Source: Algibacter amylolyticus
Lineage (GTDB): Bacteria > Bacteroidota > Bacteroidia > Flavobacteriales > Flavobacteriaceae
Direction: 5' to 3'
DNA length: 64,000 nt
Assembly (NCBI RefSeq): GCF_014202225.1
Contig: NZ_JACHGE010000001.1
Span: 353,320-417,319, forward strand
The notes under the pieces: generated by a model
The model's input: only the letters and a program-made list of their open reading frames with translations
What the model was told of the DNA's origin: nothing
The model's database searches: none
Translations under genes and position numbers: made by a program
Shown: positions 33,921 to 43,310 of the stretch, one piece after another
How positions within the stretch are numbered: position 1 is the stretch's first letter
Layout: the number at the start of each line of letters is the position of its first letter

Positions 33921-35693
33921 ATGAAAATTATAAAACATTTATACATATTACTCATATTGGTTTCAACACTTGCTTCGGCGCAAGTAAAGTTTGATGCAAA
34001 ACCTAGTAAAACCAAATTAGGGATTAACGAGCGCCTGCGTATTGATTTTGAAATGAATCAAGATGGCGATAACTTTAATCCGCCAGATTTTAATGGATTT
34101 ACCGTTGTAGGTGGCCCAAACCAATCGGTAAGTAATTCGTGGATTAATGGTAAACGATCATTTAAAAAAACATACTCTTATTTTTTAGCCCCTAAAAAGC
34201 GCGGAAGTTTTACAATTTCTCAAGCTACTATAACTATTGATGGTGAAACCTTTAAAACAACACCTTTAAAAATAGAGGTTACAGCTGCAGTAGATATTCC
34301 TAAGGATCCTAACGACCCTAATTATTTAGCTTCAGAAAACATACATTTAGTTGCCGAAATATCTAAAACAAACCCATACCTTAACGAGGCTATTACAGTT
34401 GTGTATAAGCTTTATGTGTCGCCTAAAATAGCGGTGGATAATTGGAATGAAATCGATTCGCCTAGGTATAACGATTTTTGGAGCCAGAATATAAATACGC
34501 AAGGTCAAAAAGTTCAAAACGGAACGTATAACGGCGAAGATTATCGCTATTTAGTGTTAAGAAAAACGGTTTTATATCCTCAAAAAACAGGAAAATTAAA
34601 TATCGAGCCATTAACCTTAGATCTTTCTATGCGTGTGCCTTCAAACAGGCGGGATATTTTTGGTAGTTTATTAATGACGCGTGTTAACCGAACCGTTTCG
34701 GCAGGTAACCAAACCATTAATGTAAAAGGATTGCCAGAAGAAGGTAAACCGGCAGATTTTACAGGTGCTGTTGGCGATTTTAAACTTAATGTGTCTTCTT
34801 CTAAAACAGAGTTAGATGCCACAGAGTCCTTGCTGTTAAGCGTAAAAGTGTCTGGTAACGGAAATTTAAAACTATTTAAGCTTCCTAAAATATCGTTACC
34901 AAGCTCGTTAGAAGTATACGAGCCAGAACATAAAGAGGATGTTACTACTAATTTATCTGGTATGCAAGGTAGTATTTCAGATAGTTATACTGTAGTGCCT
35001 CAGTTTAAAGGTAAGTACCCTATACCAAGTATTTCATTTTCGTATTTCGATTTAAAATCCAAGAGTTATAAAAGGCTCACATCTAACGAAATTGTTATTA
35101 ATGTGCTAAATGGTCCGTCAAACAACGCAGTAGCATCTAATGCTAATCAAGCGGCCAATAGTAATAAGCAGGCTGTAGTTTTAAATAACGATCAGTTTGC
35201 ATTTATAAAAACAAAAACTAACTTTTCGGCTGTAAAGCCAAAATACTTTTTTAAGTCTAGCACGTTTTGGGGCTTACTGCTTTTACCATTTTTAGCAATT
35301 CCTTTGGCTATAATAATTCGTAAAAAGAAGGCAACACGAGATGCCGATGTATCTGGTAATAAAATTAGAAAAGCCAATAAGCTTGCTCGTAAATATTTAA
35401 GCAATGCGAAAAAGGCTTTAGGTAAAAAAGAAGCATTTTATATTGCCTTAGAAAAAGCGTTACATAATTATTTAAAGGCGAAGTTACAAATTGAAACTAA
35501 CGAACTTAGTAAAGATAAAATTAAGAGTTTATTGGCCGAAAAATGCGTAGAAGAAAGCGTTATAAAAGATTTTGAAGGGATTTTAGAAAGTTGTGAGTTA
35601 GCCCGATATACACCAATTGATATTGTGACTATGCAAGAGGATTACGATAAGGCGGCAAAAACTATTTCATTAATCGATAAACAAGCACGTTAA
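33921..35693 (+). CDS. batD: BatD, periplasmic/membrane protein
   Basis: About 590 aa. The ATG at 33921 is chosen because it starts a clean signal peptide (MKIIKHLYILLILVSTLASA); the in-frame GTG at 33882 would add 13 polar residues before it. The periplasmic part is a set of Ig-like domains with KTKLGINERLRIDFEMNQ, FTVVGGPNQSVSNSWING, YLNEAITVVYKLYVS and the typical FTGAVGDFKLNVS. A membrane helix (FWGLLLLPFLAIPLAIIIR) near residue 455 is followed by a cytoplasmic helical domain with FYIALEKALHNYLKAKL. It is followed after 1 bp by batE. Confidence 0.92.
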   Translation: MKIIKHLYILLILVSTLASAQVKFDAKPSKTKLGINERLRIDFEMNQDGDNFNPPDFNGFTVVGGPNQSVSNSWINGKRSFKKTYSYFLAPKKRGSFTISQATITIDGETFKTTPLKIEVTAAVDIPKDPNDPNYLASENIHLVAEISKTNPYLNEAITVVYKLYVSPKIAVDNWNEIDSPRYNDFWSQNINTQGQKVQNGTYNGEDYRYLVLRKTVLYPQKTGKLNIEPLTLDLSMRVPSNRRDIFGSLLMTRVNRTVSAGNQTINVKGLPEEGKPADFTGAVGDFKLNVSSSKTELDATESLLLSVKVSGNGNLKLFKLPKISLPSSLEVYEPEHKEDVTTNLSGMQGSISDSYTVVPQFKGKYPIPSISFSYFDLKSKSYKRLTSNEIVINVLNGPSNNAVASNANQAANSNKQAVVLNNDQFAFIKTKTNFSAVKPKYFFKSSTFWGLLLLPFLAIPLAIIIRKKKATRDADVSGNKIRKANKLARKYLSNAKKALGKKEAFYIALEKALHNYLKAKLQIETNELSKDKIKSLLAEKCVEESVIKDFEGILESCELARYTPIDIVTMQEDYDKAAKTISLIDKQAR

Positions 35694-35694
35694 T

Positions 35695-36453
35695 ATGAAA
35701 AAGATATTATACATACTGTCGTTTTTGTTGAGTTTTGGAATTTTTGCACAAAACCAAACACTATTCGAAAAGGCAAATAATTTATATAACCAAGGTAAAT
35801 ATGCCGAAGCTATAGATAATTATAGCATGATTTTAGACACCAAAAAGCATTCGGCAGAGGTGTACTTTAATTTAGCAAATGCACATTATAAACTCAATAA
35901 TATTGCGCCAAGTATATTTTATTTTGAAAAAGCATTACAATTAAAACCAAAGGATGCAGATATAAAAAACAATATAGCTTTTGCTAGAAATATGACTATC
36001 GATGCTATTGATGTGGTTCCAGATGCAGGGTTTTCAAAACTGTTAAATACAACAACCAATAAAATGTCGTTTGATGCCTGGGCAAAGGCATCAGTGGTTT
36101 TAGTATTTTGTTTTGTAGTATTGTTTTTAGTGTATTATTTTGCATATTCTACTCTAAATAAGCGTTTAGCATTTATTGGTAGTATAGCGGCATTAATATT
36201 TGTTTTTATAACATTGGCTTTTGCTTTTCATAAGTTTAATTTAGAAAAAAGAGATAATCCTGCTATTATTTTTGCGCAAGAAAGTAAAGTAAAAAGTGAT
36301 CCAAACTCAAGAAGTGAAGAGTCTTTTAGACTACACGAAGGAACTAAAGTTCAGGTTGTTGAAGCTTATAATGGCTGGAATAAAATAGAACTTTCTGATG
36401 GTAAAACAGGATGGGTAAACTCTGAAGATTTAAAGCTGTTAAAGGCGCCATAG
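35695..36453 (+). CDS. batE: BatE, TPR and SH3 domain protein
   Basis: The 252-aa protein has a signal peptide (ILSFLLSFGIFAQ), TPR repeats (FEKANNLYNQGKYAEAIDNY, AEVYFNLANAHYKLNN, SIFYFEKALQLKP), two membrane helices around residues 135-180 and a C-terminal bacterial SH3 domain with ESFRLHEGTKVQVVEAYNGW and GKTGWVNSEDL. That architecture is specific to BatE of Bacteroidota aerotolerance operons. It closes the operon. Confidence 0.92.
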   Translation: MKKILYILSFLLSFGIFAQNQTLFEKANNLYNQGKYAEAIDNYSMILDTKKHSAEVYFNLANAHYKLNNIAPSIFYFEKALQLKPKDADIKNNIAFARNMTIDAIDVVPDAGFSKLLNTTTNKMSFDAWAKASVVLVFCFVVLFLVYYFAYSTLNKRLAFIGSIAALIFVFITLAFAFHKFNLEKRDNPAIIFAQESKVKSDPNSRSEESFRLHEGTKVQVVEAYNGWNKIELSDGKTGWVNSEDLKLLKAP

Positions 36454-36498
36454 GTTTAGTTTTAATGAAAATTTAACACTATTACGAGGGATATGTTT

Positions 36499-36506
36499 TA
36501 TCTTTG
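36499..36506 (+). promoter_or_regulatory. Candidate -7 box for the small secreted protein/SulP module
   Basis: TATCTTTG matches TAnnTTTG and ends 15 bp before the ATG at 36522. The upstream half is unclear (TTTAACA at 36472). A TTG start at 36504 would lie within this box and is therefore unlikely. Confidence 0.45.
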
Positions 36507-36521
36507 CACTTTATTTTTTTG

Positions 36522-36818
36522 ATGAAAAAACAAATTACAGCAATATTTTTCTTGGTTTTATTTTTGGGTCTCATAGCAGCTCCAACTGTAATTGTTGTTT
36601 TAGACGATTCTGTTGATACATCAATATTTTATTCTTTAGCTGAAGAAGAAGAAAGTGGTAAGGCAAAAAATATGTTGTCTCCTTTTTCTCTTCAAAACCA
36701 CGACTTTTTAAGTAATGTTGAATTTAAAGAACTTCAGCAGTTTGGGTATTATTATAAAAACTACCCAAAACCACATCTCAATTTAATTTCTCCACCACCC
36801 GATTTTTACATAATATAA
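36522..36818 (+). CDS. Small secreted protein of unknown function
   Basis: 98 aa from the ATG at 36522. It has one N-terminal hydrophobic segment (ITAIFFLVLFLGLIAAPTVI) that could be a signal peptide or anchor, then an acidic piece (LAEEEESGKAKN) and a proline-rich end (YPKPHLNLISPPPDF). No domain is recognised. The gene sits 92 bp upstream of the first SulP transporter, in the same direction and probably on the same transcript, so a role connected with the transporter is possible but unproven. Confidence 0.65.
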   Translation: MKKQITAIFFLVLFLGLIAAPTVIVVLDDSVDTSIFYSLAEEEESGKAKNMLSPFSLQNHDFLSNVEFKELQQFGYYYKNYPKPHLNLISPPPDFYII

Positions 36819-36910
36819 TTTCGTTTACAGGCCTGTATTTCTTAGGTCTTATAATTAAGTTTAATCGCTTTTGGTTTTAAAACATTTAACCAAAAGGAAA
36901 ATTATTATGT

Positions 36911-38503
36911 ATGTTTAAAAGTATTAAGAACGACTTGCCAGCGAGTATAGTTGTATTTTTTGTTGCATTACCATTATGTTTAGGTATTGCATTGGCCAGT
37001 GGAGCGCCATTATTTTCAGGAGTAATTGCGGGTATTATTGGAGGTGTTGTTGTTGGAAGTTTAAGTGGTTCTAAATTAGGTGTAAGTGGTCCTGCTGCAG
37101 GTTTGGCAGCTATTGTGTTAACCGCTATTGTTAGCTTAGGTAGTTACGAGAATTTTTTAGTAGCTGTAGTTTTAGCGGGTATTATTCAAATTATTTTTGG
37201 TGTTTTAAAAGCAGGTGTTATTGGTTATTATTTTCCATCGTCTGTAATTAAAGGAATGTTAACCGGTATTGGGATTATTATAATCTTAAAGCAAATACCT
37301 CACTTTTTCGGGTATGATGCCGAGGCAGAAGGTGCCGATAGTTTTGTAGAAAGCACGGGTGAAAACACGTTTTCTGCCCTATTAAATATTTCCGATCATC
37401 TTATTTTAGGGTCACTTATTATAGGACTTATTGGTTTAGGTATTATTTTGTTTTGGGATAAAGTATTGTCGAAAAAAGCTAAGATCTTCCAAATTATCCA
37501 AGGGCCTTTTGTAGCTGTTGTAGTGGGTGTTATTTATTTTTCGCTAACTCAAGATAGCGACACATTAAATATTGCATCATCTCACCTAGTAAGTGTTCCA
37601 ATTCCAGAAGATTTCGATTCTTTTCTAGGGCAATTTAGTTTTCCAAATTTCGCATCTATAATTAATCCAGACGTTTGGATTGTAGCATTTACAATTGCTT
37701 TAGTAGCTAGTTTAGAGACTTTATTAAGTGTTGAGGCTACCGATAAGTTAGATCCGCATAAAAACGTTACACCAACCAACCGCGAGTTATTAGCACAAGG
37801 TACTGGTAATATCGTTTCTGGATTAGTAGGAGGTTTACCAATTACACAGGTAATTGTTAGGAGTTCTGCTAATATTCAATCAGGAGGAGCTTCTAAAATG
37901 TCTACTATTATACACGGTTTCTTATTGTTAATATCAGTTGTGGTTATTCCTAAATTATTAAACATGATTCCGTTGTCTGTGTTGGCTGCAATTCTACTTG
38001 TTGTTGGTTACAAATTAGCTAAACCTGGTTTATTTGTTAAAATGTATAAAATGGGATGGAAACAATTTGTTCCTTTTGTAGTAACTGTTTTAGGTATCGT
38101 GTTTATCGATTTACTTTGGGGTATTGGTTTAGGTCTTGCCGTTGGTATTGTTGTAATACTTTTAAAAAGTTACCAAAATTCACACTTTCTTCATATAGAA
38201 GATAAAAGTAATGGTAAGCATAAAATAAAAATGACTTTAGCCGAAGAGGTAACTTTCTTTAATAAAGGTGCTATACTTAAAGAGTTGGATAGTTTACCAA
38301 TAGATACATATTTAGAAATTGACTTAATTAAAACTAGATTTTTAGATAATGATATTATTGAAATTTTAGAAGATTTTCTTTTTAAAGCTGAAGAAAGAAA
38401 CATTGATATAAAACTTGTTTCTAAACGTGGTGTTGTGGAAAACCCTTCAAGTTTTATTAGATTTTTTAATGAAAGACCAAAATCAAGTTTAAGCTTAAGT
38501 TAA
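36911..38503 (+). CDS. SulP family anion transporter (module 1)
   Basis: The 530-aa protein has about 11-14 hydrophobic segments and the SulP signature blocks LPLCLGIALASGAPLFSGVIA, GSKLGVSGPAAGLAAIV, SLETLLSVEATDKLDP and IVSGLVGGLPITQVIVRSSA. A C-terminal STAS-like domain (about residue 435 on) has FFNKGAILKELDSLP and TRFLDNDIIEILEDF. SulP members carry sulfate, bicarbonate or other anions; the adjacent beta-carbonic anhydrase suggests bicarbonate here, by context. It is followed after 5 bp by a universal stress protein gene. Confidence 0.88.
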   Translation: MFKSIKNDLPASIVVFFVALPLCLGIALASGAPLFSGVIAGIIGGVVVGSLSGSKLGVSGPAAGLAAIVLTAIVSLGSYENFLVAVVLAGIIQIIFGVLKAGVIGYYFPSSVIKGMLTGIGIIIILKQIPHFFGYDAEAEGADSFVESTGENTFSALLNISDHLILGSLIIGLIGLGIILFWDKVLSKKAKIFQIIQGPFVAVVVGVIYFSLTQDSDTLNIASSHLVSVPIPEDFDSFLGQFSFPNFASIINPDVWIVAFTIALVASLETLLSVEATDKLDPHKNVTPTNRELLAQGTGNIVSGLVGGLPITQVIVRSSANIQSGGASKMSTIIHGFLLLISVVVIPKLLNMIPLSVLAAILLVVGYKLAKPGLFVKMYKMGWKQFVPFVVTVLGIVFIDLLWGIGLGLAVGIVVILLKSYQNSHFLHIEDKSNGKHKIKMTLAEEVTFFNKGAILKELDSLPIDTYLEIDLIKTRFLDNDIIEILEDFLFKAEERNIDIKLVSKRGVVENPSSFIRFFNERPKSSLSLS

Positions 38504-38508
38504 GACAT

Positions 38509-39330
38509 ATGAAAGCAAAAAAATATAAAATATTGGTTCTTTCAGATTTAAAGAAGCATACCAATAGCACTATAAAAAGTGCTGTTGGTTTAGCAAAAAT
38601 GATAGATGCAGAAGTTGACGTATTTCACGTAAAAAAACCAACCGATGTTGTGGCTAGCGATAGTCAATTGTCTGCCATTAGAACTATAAATCAGGAATTA
38701 AATCAATTTAAAAATAAAATTGAGAAGCTTATAAATCCATTTATTGAAAGTTATAACATAGCTATAACTTCTAATTATGGTTTAGGTAATATAAAGTCTG
38801 AAATTGAAGCTTATATTAGTGCTACTAAGCCAGATGTTATTGTATTGGGTAAACGAAATACTAAGATTTTAAAATTGGCAGGCGATCATGTTACAGATTT
38901 CGTTTTAAAAACACACAACGGACCAGTGTTAATAGTTTCTAATAAAAACGGGATAGCTCCAGAAACCGATTTGCATATTGGTTTACTTAATGGGCAATCT
39001 CAAGTTTTTAATCAACATTTTAATGGTAACTTGTTTGAAAATACAAAAGCACCTTTAAAATCTTTTAATATTGTAAATAGTGTAAATTCAGGATATAAAT
39101 TAGGAGATAAGCCTAATGAAAATACTATCGATTTTGTGTTTGAAAAAAACGATAATACTATTAAAAATATAGATCAGTATTTAGATAAAAACAAGGTTAA
39201 CTTATTATTGATAAACCGCTCTGTTAAAAAAGGAACCACGGCCAATAATGAGTCTGAAATAAAACAAATAATCAATAATGTAAACGTGTCGTTGTTTATA
39301 ACTAGCAATACTCAAAAACAAGCCGTTTAA
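38509..39330 (+). CDS. Universal stress protein family protein
   Basis: The 273-aa protein has one clear Usp domain: KYKILVLSDLKKHTNSTIKS at the N-terminus, a helix (AVGLAKMIDAEVDVFHV), then DVIVLGKRNTK and GPVLIVSN. The classical ATP-binding G-x2-G-x9-G(S/T) loop is not clear, so nucleotide binding is uncertain. The second half (residues 150-273) looks like a degenerate second Usp unit. It lies between a SulP transporter and a carbonic anhydrase with 5- and 21-bp gaps, and may regulate the transporter. Confidence 0.8.
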   Translation: MKAKKYKILVLSDLKKHTNSTIKSAVGLAKMIDAEVDVFHVKKPTDVVASDSQLSAIRTINQELNQFKNKIEKLINPFIESYNIAITSNYGLGNIKSEIEAYISATKPDVIVLGKRNTKILKLAGDHVTDFVLKTHNGPVLIVSNKNGIAPETDLHIGLLNGQSQVFNQHFNGNLFENTKAPLKSFNIVNSVNSGYKLGDKPNENTIDFVFEKNDNTIKNIDQYLDKNKVNLLLINRSVKKGTTANNESEIKQIINNVNVSLFITSNTQKQAV

Positions 39331-39351
39331 AAATTAATAAAACAATATATT

Positions 39352-39978
39352 ATGAAAGCACATACAAGAGAAACGCAGTCTACAATGACGCCAGCAAAAG
39401 CAATTCAATTCTTAAAAGAAGGGAACCAAAGATTTCAAAATAATTTAAAAGCAAACAGAAACCTTTTAGAGCAAGTTAACGATACTAGCGATGGGCAATT
39501 TCCTTTCGCAACTATTTTAAGTTGTATTGATTCTAGAGTTTCTGCCGAATTGGTTTTCGATCAAGGTTTGGGCGATGTTTTTAGTGTTCGTATTGCAGGA
39601 AACTTTGTAAACGAAGATATTTTAGGAAGCATGGAATTTGCATGTAAACTTGCAGGAACAAAAGTAATTGTTGTATTAGGTCATACAAGTTGTGGTGCTG
39701 TTAAAGGCGCTTGCGATGATGCTAAACTAGGGAATTTAACGGCTATGTTAAGTAAAATTAAGCCTGCGGTAACTGCTGTTTCAGAGCCTGCTGATGCTAG
39801 TTTAAGAAACTCTAAAAATTTAGATTTTGTTGATAGCGTATCTAAAAAGAACGTAGAGTTAACAATTGATAGAATACATGCTGAAAGCCCTGTATTATCA
39901 GAAATGGAAAAGAATGGAGAGATAACAATTGTTGGTGCTATGTATGATATTAATACAGGAGCAGTAAACTTTTACTAA
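39352..39978 (+). CDS. Beta-carbonic anhydrase (module 1)
   Basis: The 208-aa enzyme interconverts CO2 and bicarbonate. Zinc ligands and the Asp-Arg dyad are visible: ILSCIDSRVSAE (Cys, Asp, Arg) and LGHTSCGAVKGA (His, Cys). NQRFQNNLKANR near the N-terminus and VRIAGNFVN are typical of the family. There is no signal peptide, so it acts in the cytoplasm, where it could draw on bicarbonate brought in by the SulP protein encoded two genes upstream. Confidence 0.92.
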   Translation: MKAHTRETQSTMTPAKAIQFLKEGNQRFQNNLKANRNLLEQVNDTSDGQFPFATILSCIDSRVSAELVFDQGLGDVFSVRIAGNFVNEDILGSMEFACKLAGTKVIVVLGHTSCGAVKGACDDAKLGNLTAMLSKIKPAVTAVSEPADASLRNSKNLDFVDSVSKKNVELTIDRIHAESPVLSEMEKNGEITIVGAMYDINTGAVNFY

Positions 39979-39987
39979 AAACCTTTT

Positions 39988-40671
39988 ATGATATTTAGGA
40001 GTTTAAAAAATAATATAGTTTTGGTAGCATTAGCAGTATTGTTTGTGCTACCAAATTTTGTTGTTGCGCAAGAAAGCGATTTTGGAAATTGGCTAATTTA
40101 TATTGGTAACAAAAAGCTAGATTCTAAATGGAATATCCATAACGAAATACAATACAGAAACTATAATGCTGTTGGCGATTTAGAACAATTGCTTTTACGA
40201 ACAGGTTTAGGATATACTTTTAACGAAAGTAAAAACAATATTTTGCTAGGCTACGGATATATTTTATCAGAAAATTATATTAATGATACTGATGAAAAAA
40301 TTTCTGTTAATGAGCATCGAATTTTTCAACAATTTACATCCAAACAAAGTGTAGGAAGAGTAAAATTAAATCACCGCTATCGTTTCGAGCAGCGTTTTGT
40401 GGAGGATGATTTTAAAATGAGATTCAGGTATTTTCTAGGTTTAAGCATTCCGTTAACGGTTCAGGCAGAAAACCTTACTAAGTTATATTTTTCTGCTTAT
40501 AACGAGATATTTTTAAACACAAAGTCATCTGTTTTCGACAGAAACAGGGTTTATGGAGGTCTAGGCTATCATCTCAATAAAAACATACGGATTGAAGCTG
40601 GTTATATGAACCAGTTCTTTGAAACTTCGGGTAGAGATCAATTTAATATTATAACCTTTATTAATTTTTAA
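39988..40671 (+). CDS. DUF2490 outer-membrane beta-barrel protein
   Basis: The 227-aa protein has a signal peptide (VALAVLFVLPNFVVAQ) and a series of amphipathic strands: FGNWLIYIGNKKLDSKWNIH, NEIQYRNYN, LLRTGLGYTF, ILLGYGYIL, and a final FNIITFINF ending in Phe as outer-membrane barrels do. The pattern with WxxY..N.K.....HxE.QYR is that of DUF2490. It begins 9 bp after the carbonic anhydrase and closes the module. It might be a pore or anchor; no substrate is known. Confidence 0.85.
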   Translation: MIFRSLKNNIVLVALAVLFVLPNFVVAQESDFGNWLIYIGNKKLDSKWNIHNEIQYRNYNAVGDLEQLLLRTGLGYTFNESKNNILLGYGYILSENYINDTDEKISVNEHRIFQQFTSKQSVGRVKLNHRYRFEQRFVEDDFKMRFRYFLGLSIPLTVQAENLTKLYFSAYNEIFLNTKSSVFDRNRVYGGLGYHLNKNIRIEAGYMNQFFETSGRDQFNIITFINF

Positions 40672-40683
40672 AAGGGTAATTTT

Positions 40684-40719
40684 AAAAAAATCAATACTTA
40701 AAGTATTGATTTTTTTTTT
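40684..40719 (+). terminator. Terminator after the first SulP/carbonic anhydrase module
   Basis: AAAAATCAATACTT, a 2-nt loop and AGTATTGATTTTTTTTT make a perfect stem with a long T tract, 12 bp after the DUF2490 stop. Confidence 0.9.
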
Positions 40720-40763
40720 GAATAAAGAAGAGTTAACTTAGTTATCTAAACAACAAACTAGAC

Positions 40764-42626
40764 ATGAAAAATATTTTTTCAAACATAAAAGGAGATGCCT
40801 TTGGCGGAATAACCGCAGGTATTGTAGCATTGCCATTGGCATTAGCTTTTGGAGTTTCATCTGGCTTAGGTCCCACTGCAGGATTATACGGAGCCATTTT
40901 TATAAGTTTCTTTGCTGCACTTTTTGGAGGGACAAGTACTCAAATTTCTGGGCCTACCGCACCAATGACTGCTGTAAGTATGGTAGTTATTGCAGGTATT
41001 ATTGCAACAAATGATGGCGATGTTAACAAAGCCCTACCAGTTATTCTAACAGTATTTTTAATTGCTGGTTTAATGCAAGTTGGTTTAGGAGTTTTAGGCT
41101 TAGGAAAATACATTAGGTATATTCCGTATCCAGTAGTTTCTGGATTCATGACAGCTATTGGTGTAATTATCCTATTAACTCAAATTTTACCTTCGTTGGG
41201 TTACTATCCAAAGGAAGATATTGAGTTTGTTAATACCTTTAAGCCAAAAGCAGAAGAGGTTATTTTAGAAAATATTTTAAAAGAAGAAGCGGGCGAAGGT
41301 ATTTTGGTTCTTGAGAATTTTAAAGAAACCATTAATCGTGCTAATGAAATTTCGCAAGAAGCCATTCTAAAAGAATCTCAAACCTTAGCAGCAAAAGAAG
41401 CTTCGGGAGCATTAGGAGCTGTAAAAGCAATACCTAAAGCGCTTCAAAACATTAACTGGCTAGAGTTAATTTTAGCCCTAGGAACCATATTTATAATTTA
41501 TGGTTTTAAGCGCATCACAAAAGCGGTACCAAGTACCTTGGTGGCTTTAATAGTCATGTCGGGAATTGCCGTTGGTTTCGGTTTAAATTACAGGCCTATT
41601 GAAGAAATCCCTAGCGGATTACCTATTCCTAATTTAGAGATTTTTACAAATTTTAATTTAGCTAGTGTTACACCATATATCTTTACGGCTTTAACCTTAG
41701 CGCTTTTAGGTGCTATTGATTCCTTACTTACTAGTGTGGTTGCAGATAATATGACGAAAACCAAACACAAACCAAATAAAGAATTAGTTGGTCAAGGTAT
41801 TGGTAATAGTATTGCAGCAGTGTTTGGAGGTCTTCCAGGAGCAGGTGCAACTATTAGAACTGTTGTTAATATTACCTCTGGCGGAAAAACAAAGTTATCG
41901 GGAATGATAGCGGGTGTTATGTTATTAATAATCCTTTTAGGATTAGGACCAATAGCATCTCAAATTCCAGCAGCTGTATTGGCAGGTATATTAATTACTG
42001 TAGGCATTGGTGTTATGGATTATAAAGGCTTAAAAGCCATTCCTGCTTTACCTAAGGATATGAAAATAGGGCCTTTTAAAATGAGTTCGGAAGTATTAAT
42101 AATGCTTGTAGTTTTATTACTATCAACATTCTGGAATTTAGTTTATGCAGTAGGAATAGGATTAGTTATAGCATCTTTAATGTTCATGAAAAAGATTGGA
42201 GATTTAACCGCAGAACGTTCAGACGTTAAAGCCCTTAAAGAGGAAGCTTGGGATGATGAAATAGGATTTCCTGCAAATTTAAAAGAAGAAGTATTTGTTA
42301 AACACCTAAAAGGGCCATTGTTTTTTGGTTCTACAAGCGATTTTCAAGCGCTAACACAACAAATCCCAAACACAGCAAAAACCGTTGTTTTAAGGTTAGG
42401 GCGTATGCAGTATATGGACCAATCTGGACTATATGCTATGGAAGATATGCTTCAGGAGTTAAATAAAAATAAAGTACAAGTCTTGTTTGTTGGTTTATTA
42501 AAACAACCAAAGTATATGATGGAGCGTATCGATATTATTCCTGATATGGTTCCAAAAGAGCATATCTTCAGTAATTTTAAAGATTGTATGACTTGGATAA
42601 AGCAAAACGTTAAAGACGAAGTTTAA
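40764..42626 (+). CDS. SulP family anion transporter with STAS domain (module 2)
   Basis: The 620-aa protein has the SulP blocks GGITAGIVALPLALAFGVSS, GTSTQISGPTAPMTAVSM, ALLGAIDSLLTSVVADNMT and GGLPGAGATIRTVVNI. The C-terminal STAS domain has LKGPLFFGSTSDFQAL and RLGRMQYMDQSGLYAMEDM. Unlike module 1 it has an inserted helical, charged stretch of about 70 residues (roughly residues 150-225, rich in E, A, K) between membrane segments. It is followed after 8 bp by a second beta-carbonic anhydrase, again pointing to bicarbonate as the likely substrate. Confidence 0.9.
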   Translation: MKNIFSNIKGDAFGGITAGIVALPLALAFGVSSGLGPTAGLYGAIFISFFAALFGGTSTQISGPTAPMTAVSMVVIAGIIATNDGDVNKALPVILTVFLIAGLMQVGLGVLGLGKYIRYIPYPVVSGFMTAIGVIILLTQILPSLGYYPKEDIEFVNTFKPKAEEVILENILKEEAGEGILVLENFKETINRANEISQEAILKESQTLAAKEASGALGAVKAIPKALQNINWLELILALGTIFIIYGFKRITKAVPSTLVALIVMSGIAVGFGLNYRPIEEIPSGLPIPNLEIFTNFNLASVTPYIFTALTLALLGAIDSLLTSVVADNMTKTKHKPNKELVGQGIGNSIAAVFGGLPGAGATIRTVVNITSGGKTKLSGMIAGVMLLIILLGLGPIASQIPAAVLAGILITVGIGVMDYKGLKAIPALPKDMKIGPFKMSSEVLIMLVVLLLSTFWNLVYAVGIGLVIASLMFMKKIGDLTAERSDVKALKEEAWDDEIGFPANLKEEVFVKHLKGPLFFGSTSDFQALTQQIPNTAKTVVLRLGRMQYMDQSGLYAMEDMLQELNKNKVQVLFVGLLKQPKYMMERIDIIPDMVPKEHIFSNFKDCMTWIKQNVKDEV

Positions 42627-42634
42627 ATATAAAT

Positions 42635-43261
42635 ATGGATTTAAATAAAGTTTTTAAAAACAACGAAGCGTGGATTAAAAAGCAATTGGAAACCTCCGAA
42701 AGCTATTTTGAAGACCTTGGTAAAGGTCAAACTCCAGAGTTATTATACATTGGTTGCAGCGATAGTCGTGTAACTGCCGAGGATTTAATGGGTTTAGGTC
42801 CAGGTGAAGCCTTTGTACATAGAAATATTGCAAATATGGTTTCCGGAATAGACTTAAACGCCATGAGTGTGGTCGAATATGCCGTGTCTCATTTAAAAGT
42901 AAATCATGTGGTAGTTTGTGGTCATTACGGCTGTGGTGGTGTAAAAGCCGCAATGCAATCGGCAGATTTAGGTGTGCTAAATGGCTGGTTACGTAATATT
43001 CGCGATGTATATAGAATTCATAAAGTAGAATTAAGTTCTATTACCGATGAAGAAAAAAAATATGAAAGACTCGTAGAGCTTAATGTAAAAGAACAATGCG
43101 TGAATTTAATTAAAACCGCAGCAGTGCAAAAAGCATACAGAGATAGAGATTTACAAGTTCACGGTTGGGTTTTCGATATTCATACAGGAAAACTAATCGA
43201 TCTAAAAATAGATTTCGAAAAGTATTTGCATGATATTATGGAAATCTACCATCTAGATTAA
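42635..43261 (+). CDS. Beta-carbonic anhydrase (module 2)
   Basis: The 208-aa cytoplasmic enzyme has the zinc site YIGCSDSRVTAEDLMG (Cys, Asp, Arg) and CGHYGCGGVKAAMQ (His, Cys), plus FVHRNIANMV and VHGWVFDIHTGKL. It belongs to the classic plant/E. coli Can-like clade and is not a close duplicate of the enzyme at 39352, which has a different motif wording (SCIDSR, HTSCG). It probably supplies or consumes bicarbonate moved by the adjacent SulP transporter. Confidence 0.93.
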   Translation: MDLNKVFKNNEAWIKKQLETSESYFEDLGKGQTPELLYIGCSDSRVTAEDLMGLGPGEAFVHRNIANMVSGIDLNAMSVVEYAVSHLKVNHVVVCGHYGCGGVKAAMQSADLGVLNGWLRNIRDVYRIHKVELSSITDEEKKYERLVELNVKEQCVNLIKTAAVQKAYRDRDLQVHGWVFDIHTGKLIDLKIDFEKYLHDIMEIYHLD

Positions 43262-43277
43262 TCCAATACATTTAATA

Positions 43278-43310
43278 ATAAAAAAGCTACTTTAAAAAGT
43301 GGTTTTTTTT
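43278..43310. terminator. Bidirectional terminator between carbonic anhydrase and cvpA
   Basis: AAAAAAGCTACTTT, a 3-nt loop and AAGTGGTTTTTTTT form a stem (with one G-T pair) flanked by A and T tracts, so it can serve the plus-strand anhydrase and the convergent cvpA gene. Confidence 0.8.
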
